A stretch of 64,000 bases of DNA. Source: Bradyrhizobium liaoningense. GTDB taxonomy: Bacteria; Pseudomonadota; Alphaproteobacteria; Rhizobiales; Xanthobacteraceae. A program made the translations under genes and the position numbers. Below the pieces are notes generated by a model that saw only the letters and a program-made list of their open reading frames with translations, searched no databases and was not told the DNA's origin. Positions 15,958 through 23,235 of this stretch are shown here, piece by piece. The stretch lies in contig NZ_JAFCJT010000014.1 of NCBI RefSeq assembly GCF_018130785.1, positions 111,504 to 175,503 on the forward strand. Direction: 5' to 3'. Position 1 is the stretch's first letter. Every line of letters starts with the position of its first letter.

Positions 15958-17907
15958 ATGACGATGATCCCGCAATCGCAAGACCGCAGCGCGCTCGAAC
16001 AGGAGCAGTTCCTCAAGATCCTCTCGCGCGAGGACGCGCTGGCGCGCTTTGAAGCTGCGTTGTTCCCGCGCGCGGTCCCGAGCGAGGTGCGCAAGCTTGC
16101 CGATGCGCTCGGCACGGCGCTGGCGGAAGACATCACCGCACCGATCGACGTTCCGCCTTTCGACCGTTCCAATGTTGACGGCTTTGCCGTGCGCTCGGCC
16201 GATCTCGCTACGGCCGGCGAAGGCGCGCCCGTTCGCCTTGCGCTGAACGGCGAGACCGTTCACTGCGGCACCGCGCCGAAGCTGCAAGTGACGACAGGAA
16301 CCGCAACGCCGATCGCAACCGGCGGGCCGCTCCCGCGCGGCGCCGACGCCGTCGTCATGGTCGAGCATACCCAGCCTGCCGGATCCGACGCGATCGACGT
16401 CCGGCGGGCCGTCTCGCCGGGACAGTTCGTGTCCTATGCAGGCTCCGACATCGCGCGCGGCGAGGCGCTGCTACGCGCCGGCACGATCATCGGCTCGCGC
16501 GAGATCGGCATGCTGGCGGCCTGCGGCATCGCCGAGGTGACTGTCGCGCGCAAGCCGCGCGTTGCCGTAATTTCTACCGGTGACGAATTGGTTCAGCCCG
16601 GCGAGGCGCTCGCGCCGGCTGCGATCTACGACACCAACGGCGCGATCGTCGCCGCCGCGATCGACGAGAACGGCGGCGAGGCGGTTTTCCTCGGCGCCAT
16701 TCCCGACGATGAGGCCAAGCTCGAAGCTGCCATGCGCAGTGTGCTGGCGGACGCCGACATGCTGGTGCTCTCCGGCGGCACGTCGAAGGGCGCGGGCGAC
16801 CTGTCCCATCGCATCATCGGCCGGCTCGGCCAGCCCGGCATCATCGCGCATGGCGTTGCGCTCAAGCCCGGCAAGCCGCTGTGCCTTGCGGTATGCGACG
16901 GCAAGCCGGTGGTCATCCTGCCGGGCTTTCCGACTTCGGCGATGTTCACCTTCCACGACATGATCGTGCCGGTGCTGCGCAGGATGGCCGGGCTGCCGCC
17001 GCGCTCGGATGCCAAGGTGAGTGCGACCGTGCCGGTGCGCATCGCCTCCGAGCTCGGCCGCACCGAGTTCGTCATGGTCTCGCTGGTCGGCGGCAAGGAA
17101 GGCCTGATCGCCTATCCCTCCGGCAAGGGGTCCGGTGCGATCACGTCGTTCGCGCAGGCCGACGGCTTTCTGCGCATCGACGCGCTCGCCGACCAGATGC
17201 CGGCAGGGACGGACGCCGAGGTGACGCTGTTCACGCCGCATGTGCGGGTGCCCGATCTCGTCATCGTCGGCAGCCATTGCACCGGCCTCGATCTCGTCAC
17301 GGCGCAGCTCGCGCATGCTGGCCTCACCGTGCGCTCGATCGCCGTCGGCAGCCTCGGTGGGCTTGCGGCGGCGAAACGCGGCGAATGCGATCTCGCGCCG
17401 ATCCATCTGTTCGACGACAAGAGCGAGACCTACAACACGCCATATCTCGTCGACGGTCTCGAACTCGTGCCCGGCTGGCGGCGGATGCAAGGCATTGTCT
17501 TCCGCAAGGGTGACAAGCGTTTTGAAGGTCTCGGCGCGAAGCAAGCGGCTGCCGCTGCGCTGGCCGATCCCACTTGCATCATGGTCAATCGCAACCAGGG
17601 TGCCGGCACGCGCATCCTGATCGACCGGCTGCTCGGCGGCGCGCGCCCGGAAGGTTACTGGAATCAGCCGCGCTCGCACAACGCGGTTGCTGCGGCCGTC
17701 GCGCAGCGCCGCGCCGATTGGGGCATGACGATTGCGCCGGTCGCCCATGCGGTCGGCCTCGGTTTCATTCCGCTCGCGGAAGAGCATTATGATTTCGCGC
17801 TGGTGACAGCGCGCAAGCAGCGTCCGGCGGTGCAGGCCTTTCTCGACGCGCTGAGTTCGGACGAGGCGCGTACGGCGCTGGAGCGAGCGGGATTCCGTCC
17901 CGCTTAG
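15958..17907 (+). CDS. MoeA fused to a C-terminal PBP-like domain
   Basis: 649 residues. Residues 1 to about 415 are a full MoeA: PFDRSNVDGFAVRSAD, ISTGDELVQPGE, LSGGTSKGAGD, GVALKPGKPL and LPGFPTSAMF. Residues about 430-649 are a PBP-like domain (VRVPDLVIVGSHCTGLD, RGECDLAPIHLFD, NRNQGAGTRILIDRLL, RADWGMTIAPVAHAVGLGFIPL) related to that of the regulator at 12731. MoeA inserts Mo or W into molybdopterin-AMP. The added domain may bind the oxyanion or deliver it. The usual MoeA is about 400 residues. It probably shares an operon with tupA and the divergent MoeA. Function of the fused domain is inferred. Confidence 0.88.
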   Translation: MTMIPQSQDRSALEQEQFLKILSREDALARFEAALFPRAVPSEVRKLADALGTALAEDITAPIDVPPFDRSNVDGFAVRSADLATAGEGAPVRLALNGETVHCGTAPKLQVTTGTATPIATGGPLPRGADAVVMVEHTQPAGSDAIDVRRAVSPGQFVSYAGSDIARGEALLRAGTIIGSREIGMLAACGIAEVTVARKPRVAVISTGDELVQPGEALAPAAIYDTNGAIVAAAIDENGGEAVFLGAIPDDEAKLEAAMRSVLADADMLVLSGGTSKGAGDLSHRIIGRLGQPGIIAHGVALKPGKPLCLAVCDGKPVVILPGFPTSAMFTFHDMIVPVLRRMAGLPPRSDAKVSATVPVRIASELGRTEFVMVSLVGGKEGLIAYPSGKGSGAITSFAQADGFLRIDALADQMPAGTDAEVTLFTPHVRVPDLVIVGSHCTGLDLVTAQLAHAGLTVRSIAVGSLGGLAAAKRGECDLAPIHLFDDKSETYNTPYLVDGLELVPGWRRMQGIVFRKGDKRFEGLGAKQAAAAALADPTCIMVNRNQGAGTRILIDRLLGGARPEGYWNQPRSHNAVAAAVAQRRADWGMTIAPVAHAVGLGFIPLAEEHYDFALVTARKQRPAVQAFLDALSSDEARTALERAGFRPA

Positions 17908-17952
17908 ATCGACGACGCGGCGTTCAAGCCGCGCGACAGGGTGGGGGACGCG

Positions 17953-19083
17953 ATGGCCAGTCCGCTTTCGGTTGCGATCGTTGGTGCCGGCATGGGCGGG
18001 CTTGCGACTGCCGCGGCGCTCCGGCGCGTCGGTATCGATGTGATGGTCTACGAACAGGCCTCCCAGTTCGCCCGCATCGGCGCCGGCATCCAGATCGGCT
18101 GCAACGCGATGAAGGTGTTGCGCGCGCTGGGGCTGGAGGCGCGGATGCGCGAGCATTCGTTCTATCCACGCTCCTGGAACAACCGCGACTGGAAGAGCGG
18201 CGACATCAAGTTCGACATGATCTTTGGCGAAAGCGCGGAAGCGAAGTTCGGCGCGCCCTACCTGCTTGCCCATCGCGGCGATCTGCATGCGGCGCTGGCA
18301 AGCGCGGTACCGCCTGAGTTCGTGAGGCTCAGCCACAAGCTCGTCGGCCTCGACGAGACCGGCGAGGGTGTCCGGCTGAGCTTTGCCGATGGCACAAGCG
18401 CCGTCGCCGATGCCGTGGTCGGCGCGGACGGCGTCCATTCGACGGTCCGCGACATCCTGTTCGACACCGCGCCGGCCAAATTCACCGGTCGCATCGCCTA
18501 TCGCACCACCTATCCCGCCGCGCTGCTCGGCGGTGAGAAGATCGACGACTGCACCAAATGGTGGGGTGAGGACCGCCACATCGTAATCTATTACGTCAAG
18601 CCTGATCGCAGCGAGGTCTATCTCGTCACCAGCCAACCCGAGCCGGACTTTCGCATCGAGTCCTGGTCGGCGAAGGGCGACGTGCGCGATCTGCGCGCAT
18701 CATTCGAAGGCTTTCATCCGCAGGTCACTCAGGTGCTCGCTGCGTGTCCCGACGTGCACAAATGGGCGATCATGGACCGCGACGCGCTGGAGCGCTGGGC
18801 CGACGGCAAGGTGACGCTGCTCGGCGATGCCTGCCATCCCATGACGCCCTACATGGCACAGGGGGCGGCCATGGCAATCGAGGACGCCGCGGTGCTGTCG
18901 CGCTGTCTCGGTGGTGTCGACCGCGACGGCGTCGCGGACGCATTCCGCCGCTTCGAGGCGACGCGCAAGGTGCGTACCACGCGGGTACAGGAGACCTCGC
19001 GCGCCAACGTCTGGCTGAAGGAGCGGACCGATACGAGCTGGGTCTACGGTTACGATGCCTGGACGGTGCCGCTGGTGGCCTGA
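17953..19083 (+). CDS. FAD-dependent aromatic monooxygenase, NicC-like (6-hydroxynicotinate 3-monooxygenase type)
   Basis: 376 residues. Features in order: the FAD Rossmann motif VAIVGAGMGGLATAAAL; HRGDLHAAL; the DG motif VGADGVHSTVRD; KWWGEDRHIVIYYVK; and the FAD-ribityl motif LLGDACHPMTPYMAQGAAMAIEDA. The end is SWVYGYDAW. KWW.EDRH, YLVTSQPE-like and WVYGYD segments match my memory of Pseudomonas NicC, which converts 6-hydroxynicotinate to 2,5-dihydroxypyridine with decarboxylation. It lies among molybdenum-cofactor genes. That may be chance, although nicotinate hydroxylases that make 6-hydroxynicotinate are themselves molybdoenzymes. ATG at 17953 has GGGGGA eight bases upstream. Salicylate-hydroxylase relatives cannot be excluded. 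Confidence 0.75.
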   Translation: MASPLSVAIVGAGMGGLATAAALRRVGIDVMVYEQASQFARIGAGIQIGCNAMKVLRALGLEARMREHSFYPRSWNNRDWKSGDIKFDMIFGESAEAKFGAPYLLAHRGDLHAALASAVPPEFVRLSHKLVGLDETGEGVRLSFADGTSAVADAVVGADGVHSTVRDILFDTAPAKFTGRIAYRTTYPAALLGGEKIDDCTKWWGEDRHIVIYYVKPDRSEVYLVTSQPEPDFRIESWSAKGDVRDLRASFEGFHPQVTQVLAACPDVHKWAIMDRDALERWADGKVTLLGDACHPMTPYMAQGAAMAIEDAAVLSRCLGGVDRDGVADAFRRFEATRKVRTTRVQETSRANVWLKERTDTSWVYGYDAWTVPLVA

Positions 19084-19089
19084 GCTTGA

Positions 19090-19722
19090 TTAAGACGCTT
19101 GATCCAGCGCCGCCAGCCGCTCGGCTTCGGCGATATCCTCGATCGTGTTGGCATTGAAGAACGGATCGAGCGGCTCGTCCGGCCATGTCACCGTTGCGAG
19201 GGGATAACGCGCGGTCCAGCGGTCGATCTTGCGGAGGTCCTCAACGACCAGGGCGTGACGCAGCTCGTCGCGCAAGGTGACGCGCCACAAGCCGATCACC
19301 GGATGTGTTTGATCGCCCGATGCGGCGACCGCGAGCTGTGCGTTCTCGCGCTCCCGCGCCTCATGCAACTGCGCCACGAGATCGCGTGGCAGGAACGGGC
19401 AGTCGCCCGCGGCGCTCAGCACCCATTTGATGTCGGGCCGGTTTGCCGCTGTCCAGTCGAGTGCGGCGAGAATGCCGGCGAGCGGGCCGGGAAAGCCGGG
19501 TACGTCATCGGCGACGACGGTCAGGCCGAATGCTGCGAAACGTGCGGGATCGCCATTCGCATTGAGGATCAATCCGCTGCATTGCGGGGTCAATCGCGCG
19601 ATCACGCGCTCGAGGATGGTGCGGCCGCCGATGGTCCGCATCGGCTTGTCGCCGCCGCCCATCCGTCGTGCCAGGCCGCCGGCGAGCAGCACGCATTGCG
19701 TCAGCGGAATTTCAGTCGTCAC
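19090..19722 (-). CDS. mobA: Molybdenum cofactor guanylyltransferase MobA
   Basis: 210 residues. VLLAGGLARRMGGGDKPMRTIGG is the nucleotide-binding signature (LAGG...RMG..K). Other marks are VVADDVPGFPGPLAGILAAL and LSAAGDCPFLPRDLV, with the catalytic Asp region, and FFNANTIEDI near the end. The enzyme attaches GMP to molybdopterin, making the bis-MGD used by FdsA-type formate dehydrogenase. The start is one of several GTG codons between 19722 and 19731. With 19722 it overlaps the end of fdhD by 11 bases, so the two are translationally coupled. It is convergent with the NicC-like gene, only 6 bp apart. Confidence 0.93.
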   Translation of the reverse strand: MTTEIPLTQCVLLAGGLARRMGGGDKPMRTIGGRTILERVIARLTPQCSGLILNANGDPARFAAFGLTVVADDVPGFPGPLAGILAALDWTAANRPDIKWVLSAAGDCPFLPRDLVAQLHEARERENAQLAVAASGDQTHPVIGLWRVTLRDELRHALVVEDLRKIDRWTARYPLATVTWPDEPLDPFFNANTIEDIAEAERLAALDQAS

Positions 19723-20602
19723 CACCTTCACCCTTGCGCTTGTGCTTCGCCGATTCCTCCTCGACATAAGCGAGGTCCTGATCGTAGACGATGCGTTCTT
19801 CGCCCGCGAGCGCGATGAAGCGCTTTCCGCGCGTGCGGCCGACCAGCGTCAGTCCGACCTGGCGAGCGAGATCGACGCCCCAGGCGGTGAAGCCGGAGCG
19901 CGACACCAGGATCGGAATGCCCATGCGCACGGTCTTGATCACCATTTCCGAGGTCAGCCGCCCCGTGGTGTAGAGGATCTTGTCGGAGGCATCGACGCCG
20001 TGGCGGTACATCCAGCCCGCGATCTTGTCGACCGCGTTGTGACGGCCGACGTCCTCGGTATAGCAGAGCGGCTCGCCCTCCTTGCACAGCACGCAGCCGT
20101 GGATCGCGCCAGCCTCCAGATAGAGCGAGGGCATGGTGTTGATGGTCTGCGTCATCTGGTAGAGCCAGGAGGTGCGCAGCTCGGCCTTCGGCAGCGCGAC
20201 GCTCTCGACCGCCTCCAACAGGTCGCCGAAGGCGGTGCCCTGCGCGCAGCCCGAGGTCTGGGTGCGCTTCTTCAGCTTGGCTTCGAAATTGGTGTGATGT
20301 GAGGTGCGCACCACCACCACCTGGAGGTCGTCGTCGTATTCGACCTCGGTGACCTCGTCATTATATTTCAGCATGTTCTGGTTGAGCAAATAGCCCAGCG
20401 CCAGATATTCCGGGTAGTCGCCGATCGTCATCATGGTGACGATCTCCTGCGAATTCAGGTAGAGCGTCAGCGGGCGCTCCATCGGCACTTTGATCGCGAC
20501 CTTGGCGCCGGTCTGGTCGGTCCCGGTCACGCTCTGGGTCAGGCGCGGGTCGTCCGTGTCAGGGAGAATCAGGGGCACCGGGGTTTTGTCGATCTTCATC
20601 AT
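19712..20602 (-). CDS. fdhD: FdhD, formate dehydrogenase accessory sulfurtransferase
   Basis: 296 residues. FdhD passes sulfur from a cysteine desulfurase to the Mo/W of the bis-MGD cofactor before insertion into formate dehydrogenase. The essential CxxC is seen as HGCVLC (Cys170, Cys173). Cys119 in SGCAQG and the conserved YTEDVGRHNAVDK (residues 181-193) are also present, as is GYLLNQ near 70. The length is normal. Start ATG at 20602, with a second ATG immediately after; no clear ribosome site. It overlaps mobA. With FdsBA 5 kb away on the other strand its client is obvious. Confidence 0.95.
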   Translation of the reverse strand: MMKIDKTPVPLILPDTDDPRLTQSVTGTDQTGAKVAIKVPMERPLTLYLNSQEIVTMMTIGDYPEYLALGYLLNQNMLKYNDEVTEVEYDDDLQVVVVRTSHHTNFEAKLKKRTQTSGCAQGTAFGDLLEAVESVALPKAELRTSWLYQMTQTINTMPSLYLEAGAIHGCVLCKEGEPLCYTEDVGRHNAVDKIAGWMYRHGVDASDKILYTTGRLTSEMVIKTVRMGIPILVSRSGFTAWGVDLARQVGLTLVGRTRGKRFIALAGEERIVYDQDLAYVEEESAKHKRKGEGGDD

Positions 20603-20675
20603 GGTCGCGACGTTAGCATGACATTCGGGTCAAGCCGATATAAGCATGCCGTGGAGACAACGAAATGCCTCCGTT

Positions 20676-20756
20676 CGTCATTGCGAGCGAAGCGAAGCAA
20701 TCCAGAACTAAATCCACGGTGGCAGTCTGGATTGCTTCGCTGCACTCGCAATGACG
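20676..20756. repeat. Palindromic intergenic repeat
   Basis: Arms 20676-20706 and 20726-20756 are near-perfect inverted copies (CGTCATTGCGAGCGAAGCGA and its complement TCGCAATGACG, with a few mismatches) around a 19-bp centre. It sits between the divergent starts of fdhD and mobB. This palindrome is recognisable as a dispersed repeat of Bradyrhizobium-type genomes. Confidence 0.8.
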
Positions 20757-20811
20757 GGGAGAGGCCAGGGGTTCCATCGGCTGACGAGCCGTTGGCGGAG
20801 ATCGAACGGTT

Positions 20812-21339
20812 ATGAAAGTCATCGGCCTTGCGGGCTGGAGCGGTGCGGGCAAGACCACGCTGTTGACGCGGCTGATCCCGCATTTCAACGCGCAAGGCTT
20901 GCGCGTCTCCGTCATCAAGCATGCGCATCACCAGTTCGACGTCGATGTGCCCGGCAAGGATTCCTGGCGCCACCGCGAGGCCGGCGCGACCGAGGTGCTG
21001 GTTGCTTCGTCGAACCGCTGGGCCCTGATGCATGAGTTGCGCGGCGCCGCCGAGCCTCGGCTGCCGGAGCTCTTGAGCAAGCTGTCGGCCGTCGATCTCG
21101 TCGTGGTCGAAGGCTTCAAGCGCGAGCCGCACCGCAAGATCGAGGTGCATCGCGCCGCCAACGGCAAGCCATTGCTGTTTCCCGATGATCCCGGAATTGT
21201 CGGGATTGCGGCCGACATCGCCATTGAAACCTGCCTGCCGACCGTCCATCTCGATGATATCGAGGCTGCCGCGGCATTGCTGCTGCGTGCGGCGATGCCG
21301 GTCGAGGAAGCGGTGGCAAAAAGCGCCGCGATGCGCTGA
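20812..21339 (+). CDS. mobB: Molybdopterin-guanine dinucleotide biosynthesis protein MobB
   Basis: 175 residues. A GTP-binding adaptor that assists MobA. Walker A is GWSGAGKTT (residues 8-16). VIKHAHHQFDVDVPGKDSWRHREAGA is typical, as is LVVVEGFKREPHRKIEVHR. GGAG lies 11 bases before the ATG. It begins a plus-strand run with moeA (9 bp downstream) and tusA, divergent from fdhD-mobA across a palindromic repeat. Length and motifs are standard. Confidence 0.93.
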   Translation: MKVIGLAGWSGAGKTTLLTRLIPHFNAQGLRVSVIKHAHHQFDVDVPGKDSWRHREAGATEVLVASSNRWALMHELRGAAEPRLPELLSKLSAVDLVVVEGFKREPHRKIEVHRAANGKPLLFPDDPGIVGIAADIAIETCLPTVHLDDIEAAAALLLRAAMPVEEAVAKSAAMR

Positions 21340-21348
21340 CGAGGCACC

Positions 21349-22605
21349 ATGGCGCAACTGTCGGATGATTGCTTTGCCTTCGGCGGACCGATGATGTCGG
21401 TCGACGAGGCCGTTGGTCTGATCACCACGCGCGTCAATGCGATCGCCGATATCGAGACCGTGGCACTCATTGATGCGGACGGGCGCGTGCTCGCGCGCGA
21501 TATCGCGGCGCCCCTGCCGCTGCCGCCCTTCACCAACTCCGCCGTCGACGGTTACGCCGTGCGCAACGCCGACCTTCCGGACAGTGCGGAACGGGCATTC
21601 CCGCTCGACGGCCGCATCCAGGCCGGCGGCCTTGCGCAGGCGCCGATCAAGGCCGGCCACACTGCGCGCATCTTCACGGGCGCGCCGATGCCACCTGACG
21701 CCGAGACCGTCTTCATGCAGGAAGACGTCCGCCTCGATGAGGCCGGCAGAATTGTGCTGCCGCCGGGGCTGAAGCCCGGCGCGAATGTCCGGCCCGCAGG
21801 CGAGGACATTCCGCAAGGGCACGTCGCGCTGCGGGCCGGCCAGCGCCTGCTACCGCAGCATGTCGCGCTTGCTGCAGCATTCGGCCTGACCCGGCTCGAC
21901 GTCGTCAGGCGCATCCGCGTCGCGGTGTTCTCGACCGGTGACGAACTGGCGTCGCCCGGCGAGCCGCGCGCGGCGTCACAGCTGTTCGATTCCAACCGCT
22001 TCATGCTGATGGCGATGCTGCGCCGGCTCGGCTGCGAGGTCTCCGACCTCGGCATCTTGCGCGACGAGCGCAATTCGCTCGCGAATGGATTGAAGCAGGT
22101 TGCAGGCAGCCACGATCTGATCCTCACCACCGGCGGCGTCTCGACCGGCGAGGAGGACCACGTCAAGGCGGCGGTCGAGAGCATCGGCTCGCTGGTGCTG
22201 TGGCGGATGGCGATCAAGCCCGGCCGTCCCGTGGCGATGGGCATCATCGGCGGCACGCCGCTGATCGGCTTGCCCGGCAATCCCGTTGCCAGTTTTGTGA
22301 CCTTCGTCCATGTGGTGCGGCCGACGGTGCTGGCGCTTGCGGGTGGTCTGCCGGAGCCGCTGTTGCCGATCCCGGTGCGTGCTGCGTTCACCTACAAGAA
22401 GAAGATCGGCCGGCGCGAATATGTTCGCACCTCGTTGCGGCGCCGAGAGGACGGCTCCTTGGAAGCGCTCAAGTTCCCGCGCGAAGGGGCAGGCCTGTTG
22501 TCGTCGCTGGTCGAGACCGATGGCCTGATCGAACTCGGCGAGGACATCACGCGTGTCGAGCCGGGGCAGAGTGTAGGTTTTCTGTCCTATGCTGATCTGC
22601 TCTGA
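21349..22605 (+). CDS. moeA: Molybdopterin molybdenumtransferase MoeA (canonical)
   Basis: 418 residues with all family motifs: FTNSAVDGYAVRNAD (about 61-75), FSTGDELASPGE (about 200), LTTGGVSTGEEDHVKAAV (about 265), and GLPGNPVASFVTF (about 307). It inserts molybdate (or tungstate) into MPT-AMP, releasing active Moco. GAGG lies six bases before the ATG. It follows mobB by 9 bp and precedes tusA by 44 bp. Of the three MoeA homologues in the window this is the one with every catalytic motif intact, so it is likely the housekeeping enzyme. Confidence 0.93.
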   Translation: MAQLSDDCFAFGGPMMSVDEAVGLITTRVNAIADIETVALIDADGRVLARDIAAPLPLPPFTNSAVDGYAVRNADLPDSAERAFPLDGRIQAGGLAQAPIKAGHTARIFTGAPMPPDAETVFMQEDVRLDEAGRIVLPPGLKPGANVRPAGEDIPQGHVALRAGQRLLPQHVALAAAFGLTRLDVVRRIRVAVFSTGDELASPGEPRAASQLFDSNRFMLMAMLRRLGCEVSDLGILRDERNSLANGLKQVAGSHDLILTTGGVSTGEEDHVKAAVESIGSLVLWRMAIKPGRPVAMGIIGGTPLIGLPGNPVASFVTFVHVVRPTVLALAGGLPEPLLPIPVRAAFTYKKKIGRREYVRTSLRRREDGSLEALKFPREGAGLLSSLVETDGLIELGEDITRVEPGQSVGFLSYADLL

Positions 22606-22649
22606 GTCCTCGCGTTGACGGCATCGACCCAGCCCGCCATGTTGCGCCC

Positions 22650-22913
22650 ATGACCAGAACGACACTCGATCTCACGGGGTTGAAATGCCCACTGCCGGCG
22701 TTGAAAACGCGCAAGGCGCTGAAACCATTGCAGCCGGGTGATCAGCTCGAAGTGCACTGCACGGATCCCTTGTCGGTGATTGACATTCCGAATCTGATCC
22801 GCGAGACGGGCGACACGGTGGAGATCACCGAGCGCAACGACGCGCGCATCGTGTTCTTGATAGAGAAGAGCGATGGATCGATAGGGAAAGCCAATGGTGC
22901 GCTGCGCTCGTAG
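22650..22913 (+). CDS. tusA: TusA-family sulfurtransferase
   Basis: 87 residues with the CPxP signature GLKCPLPALKTRKAL, whose Cys13 carries the persulfide. LEVHCTDPLSVIDIPNLI follows, typical of the two-layer TusA fold. These proteins relay sulfur between desulfurases and acceptors. Here the neighbours (mobB, moeA, fdhD) suggest supply to molybdopterin synthesis or to cofactor sulfuration, rather than tRNA thiolation. It ends the plus-strand mobB-moeA-tusA run. Confidence 0.9.
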   Translation: MTRTTLDLTGLKCPLPALKTRKALKPLQPGDQLEVHCTDPLSVIDIPNLIRETGDTVEITERNDARIVFLIEKSDGSIGKANGALRS

Positions 22914-23235
22914 TGCACGGTCACTCTGCTGATACCTACCTTTTGTCTATCGACATCAATCATGGCTTCTGCCCCAATTGGCAATCTCCGTGCAGGCGCG
23001 GAGGTTGAGTCTTGTCTGCGATACGCGGATCAACGAGCCACACTTGCGAAGCCTGCACGGTGTATCGGCATAGAGCCCCACTCAAGGGGTTTACGACTCG
23101 GGTGCGCGTGAGGATCCTGGCGCGCGTCGAATGATTGTGCGGAGCAGCGGGGACCGTTGGCTGCGCTGCAACGGGCTGAGGAAACAGGATCGCAGCGGCA
23201 GGGTGCTCAGAAGGGCAACTGCAGGGGAGGACTAC
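22914..23235. promoter_or_regulatory. Upstream region of the oxalate/formate antiporter, with a sigma-54-like site
   Basis: 322 bp without a gene. At 22978-22994 TTGGCAATCTCCGTGCA has GG and GC separated by exactly 10 bp, as in -24/-12 promoters. It lies about 240 bp before the antiporter ATG, so a long leader would follow. CCCC-ACTCAA-GGGG at about 23074-23087 could form a small hairpin. The site is seen; its use is inferred. Confidence 0.35.

Noticed and set aside
16471..18636. 721-residue open frame on the minus strand
   Set aside because: It is antisense to the MoeA-PBP fusion and the NicC-like gene. Long antisense frames arise from GC-rich third positions; composition is Arg/Asp/Gln-rich with no domains and no ribosome site.
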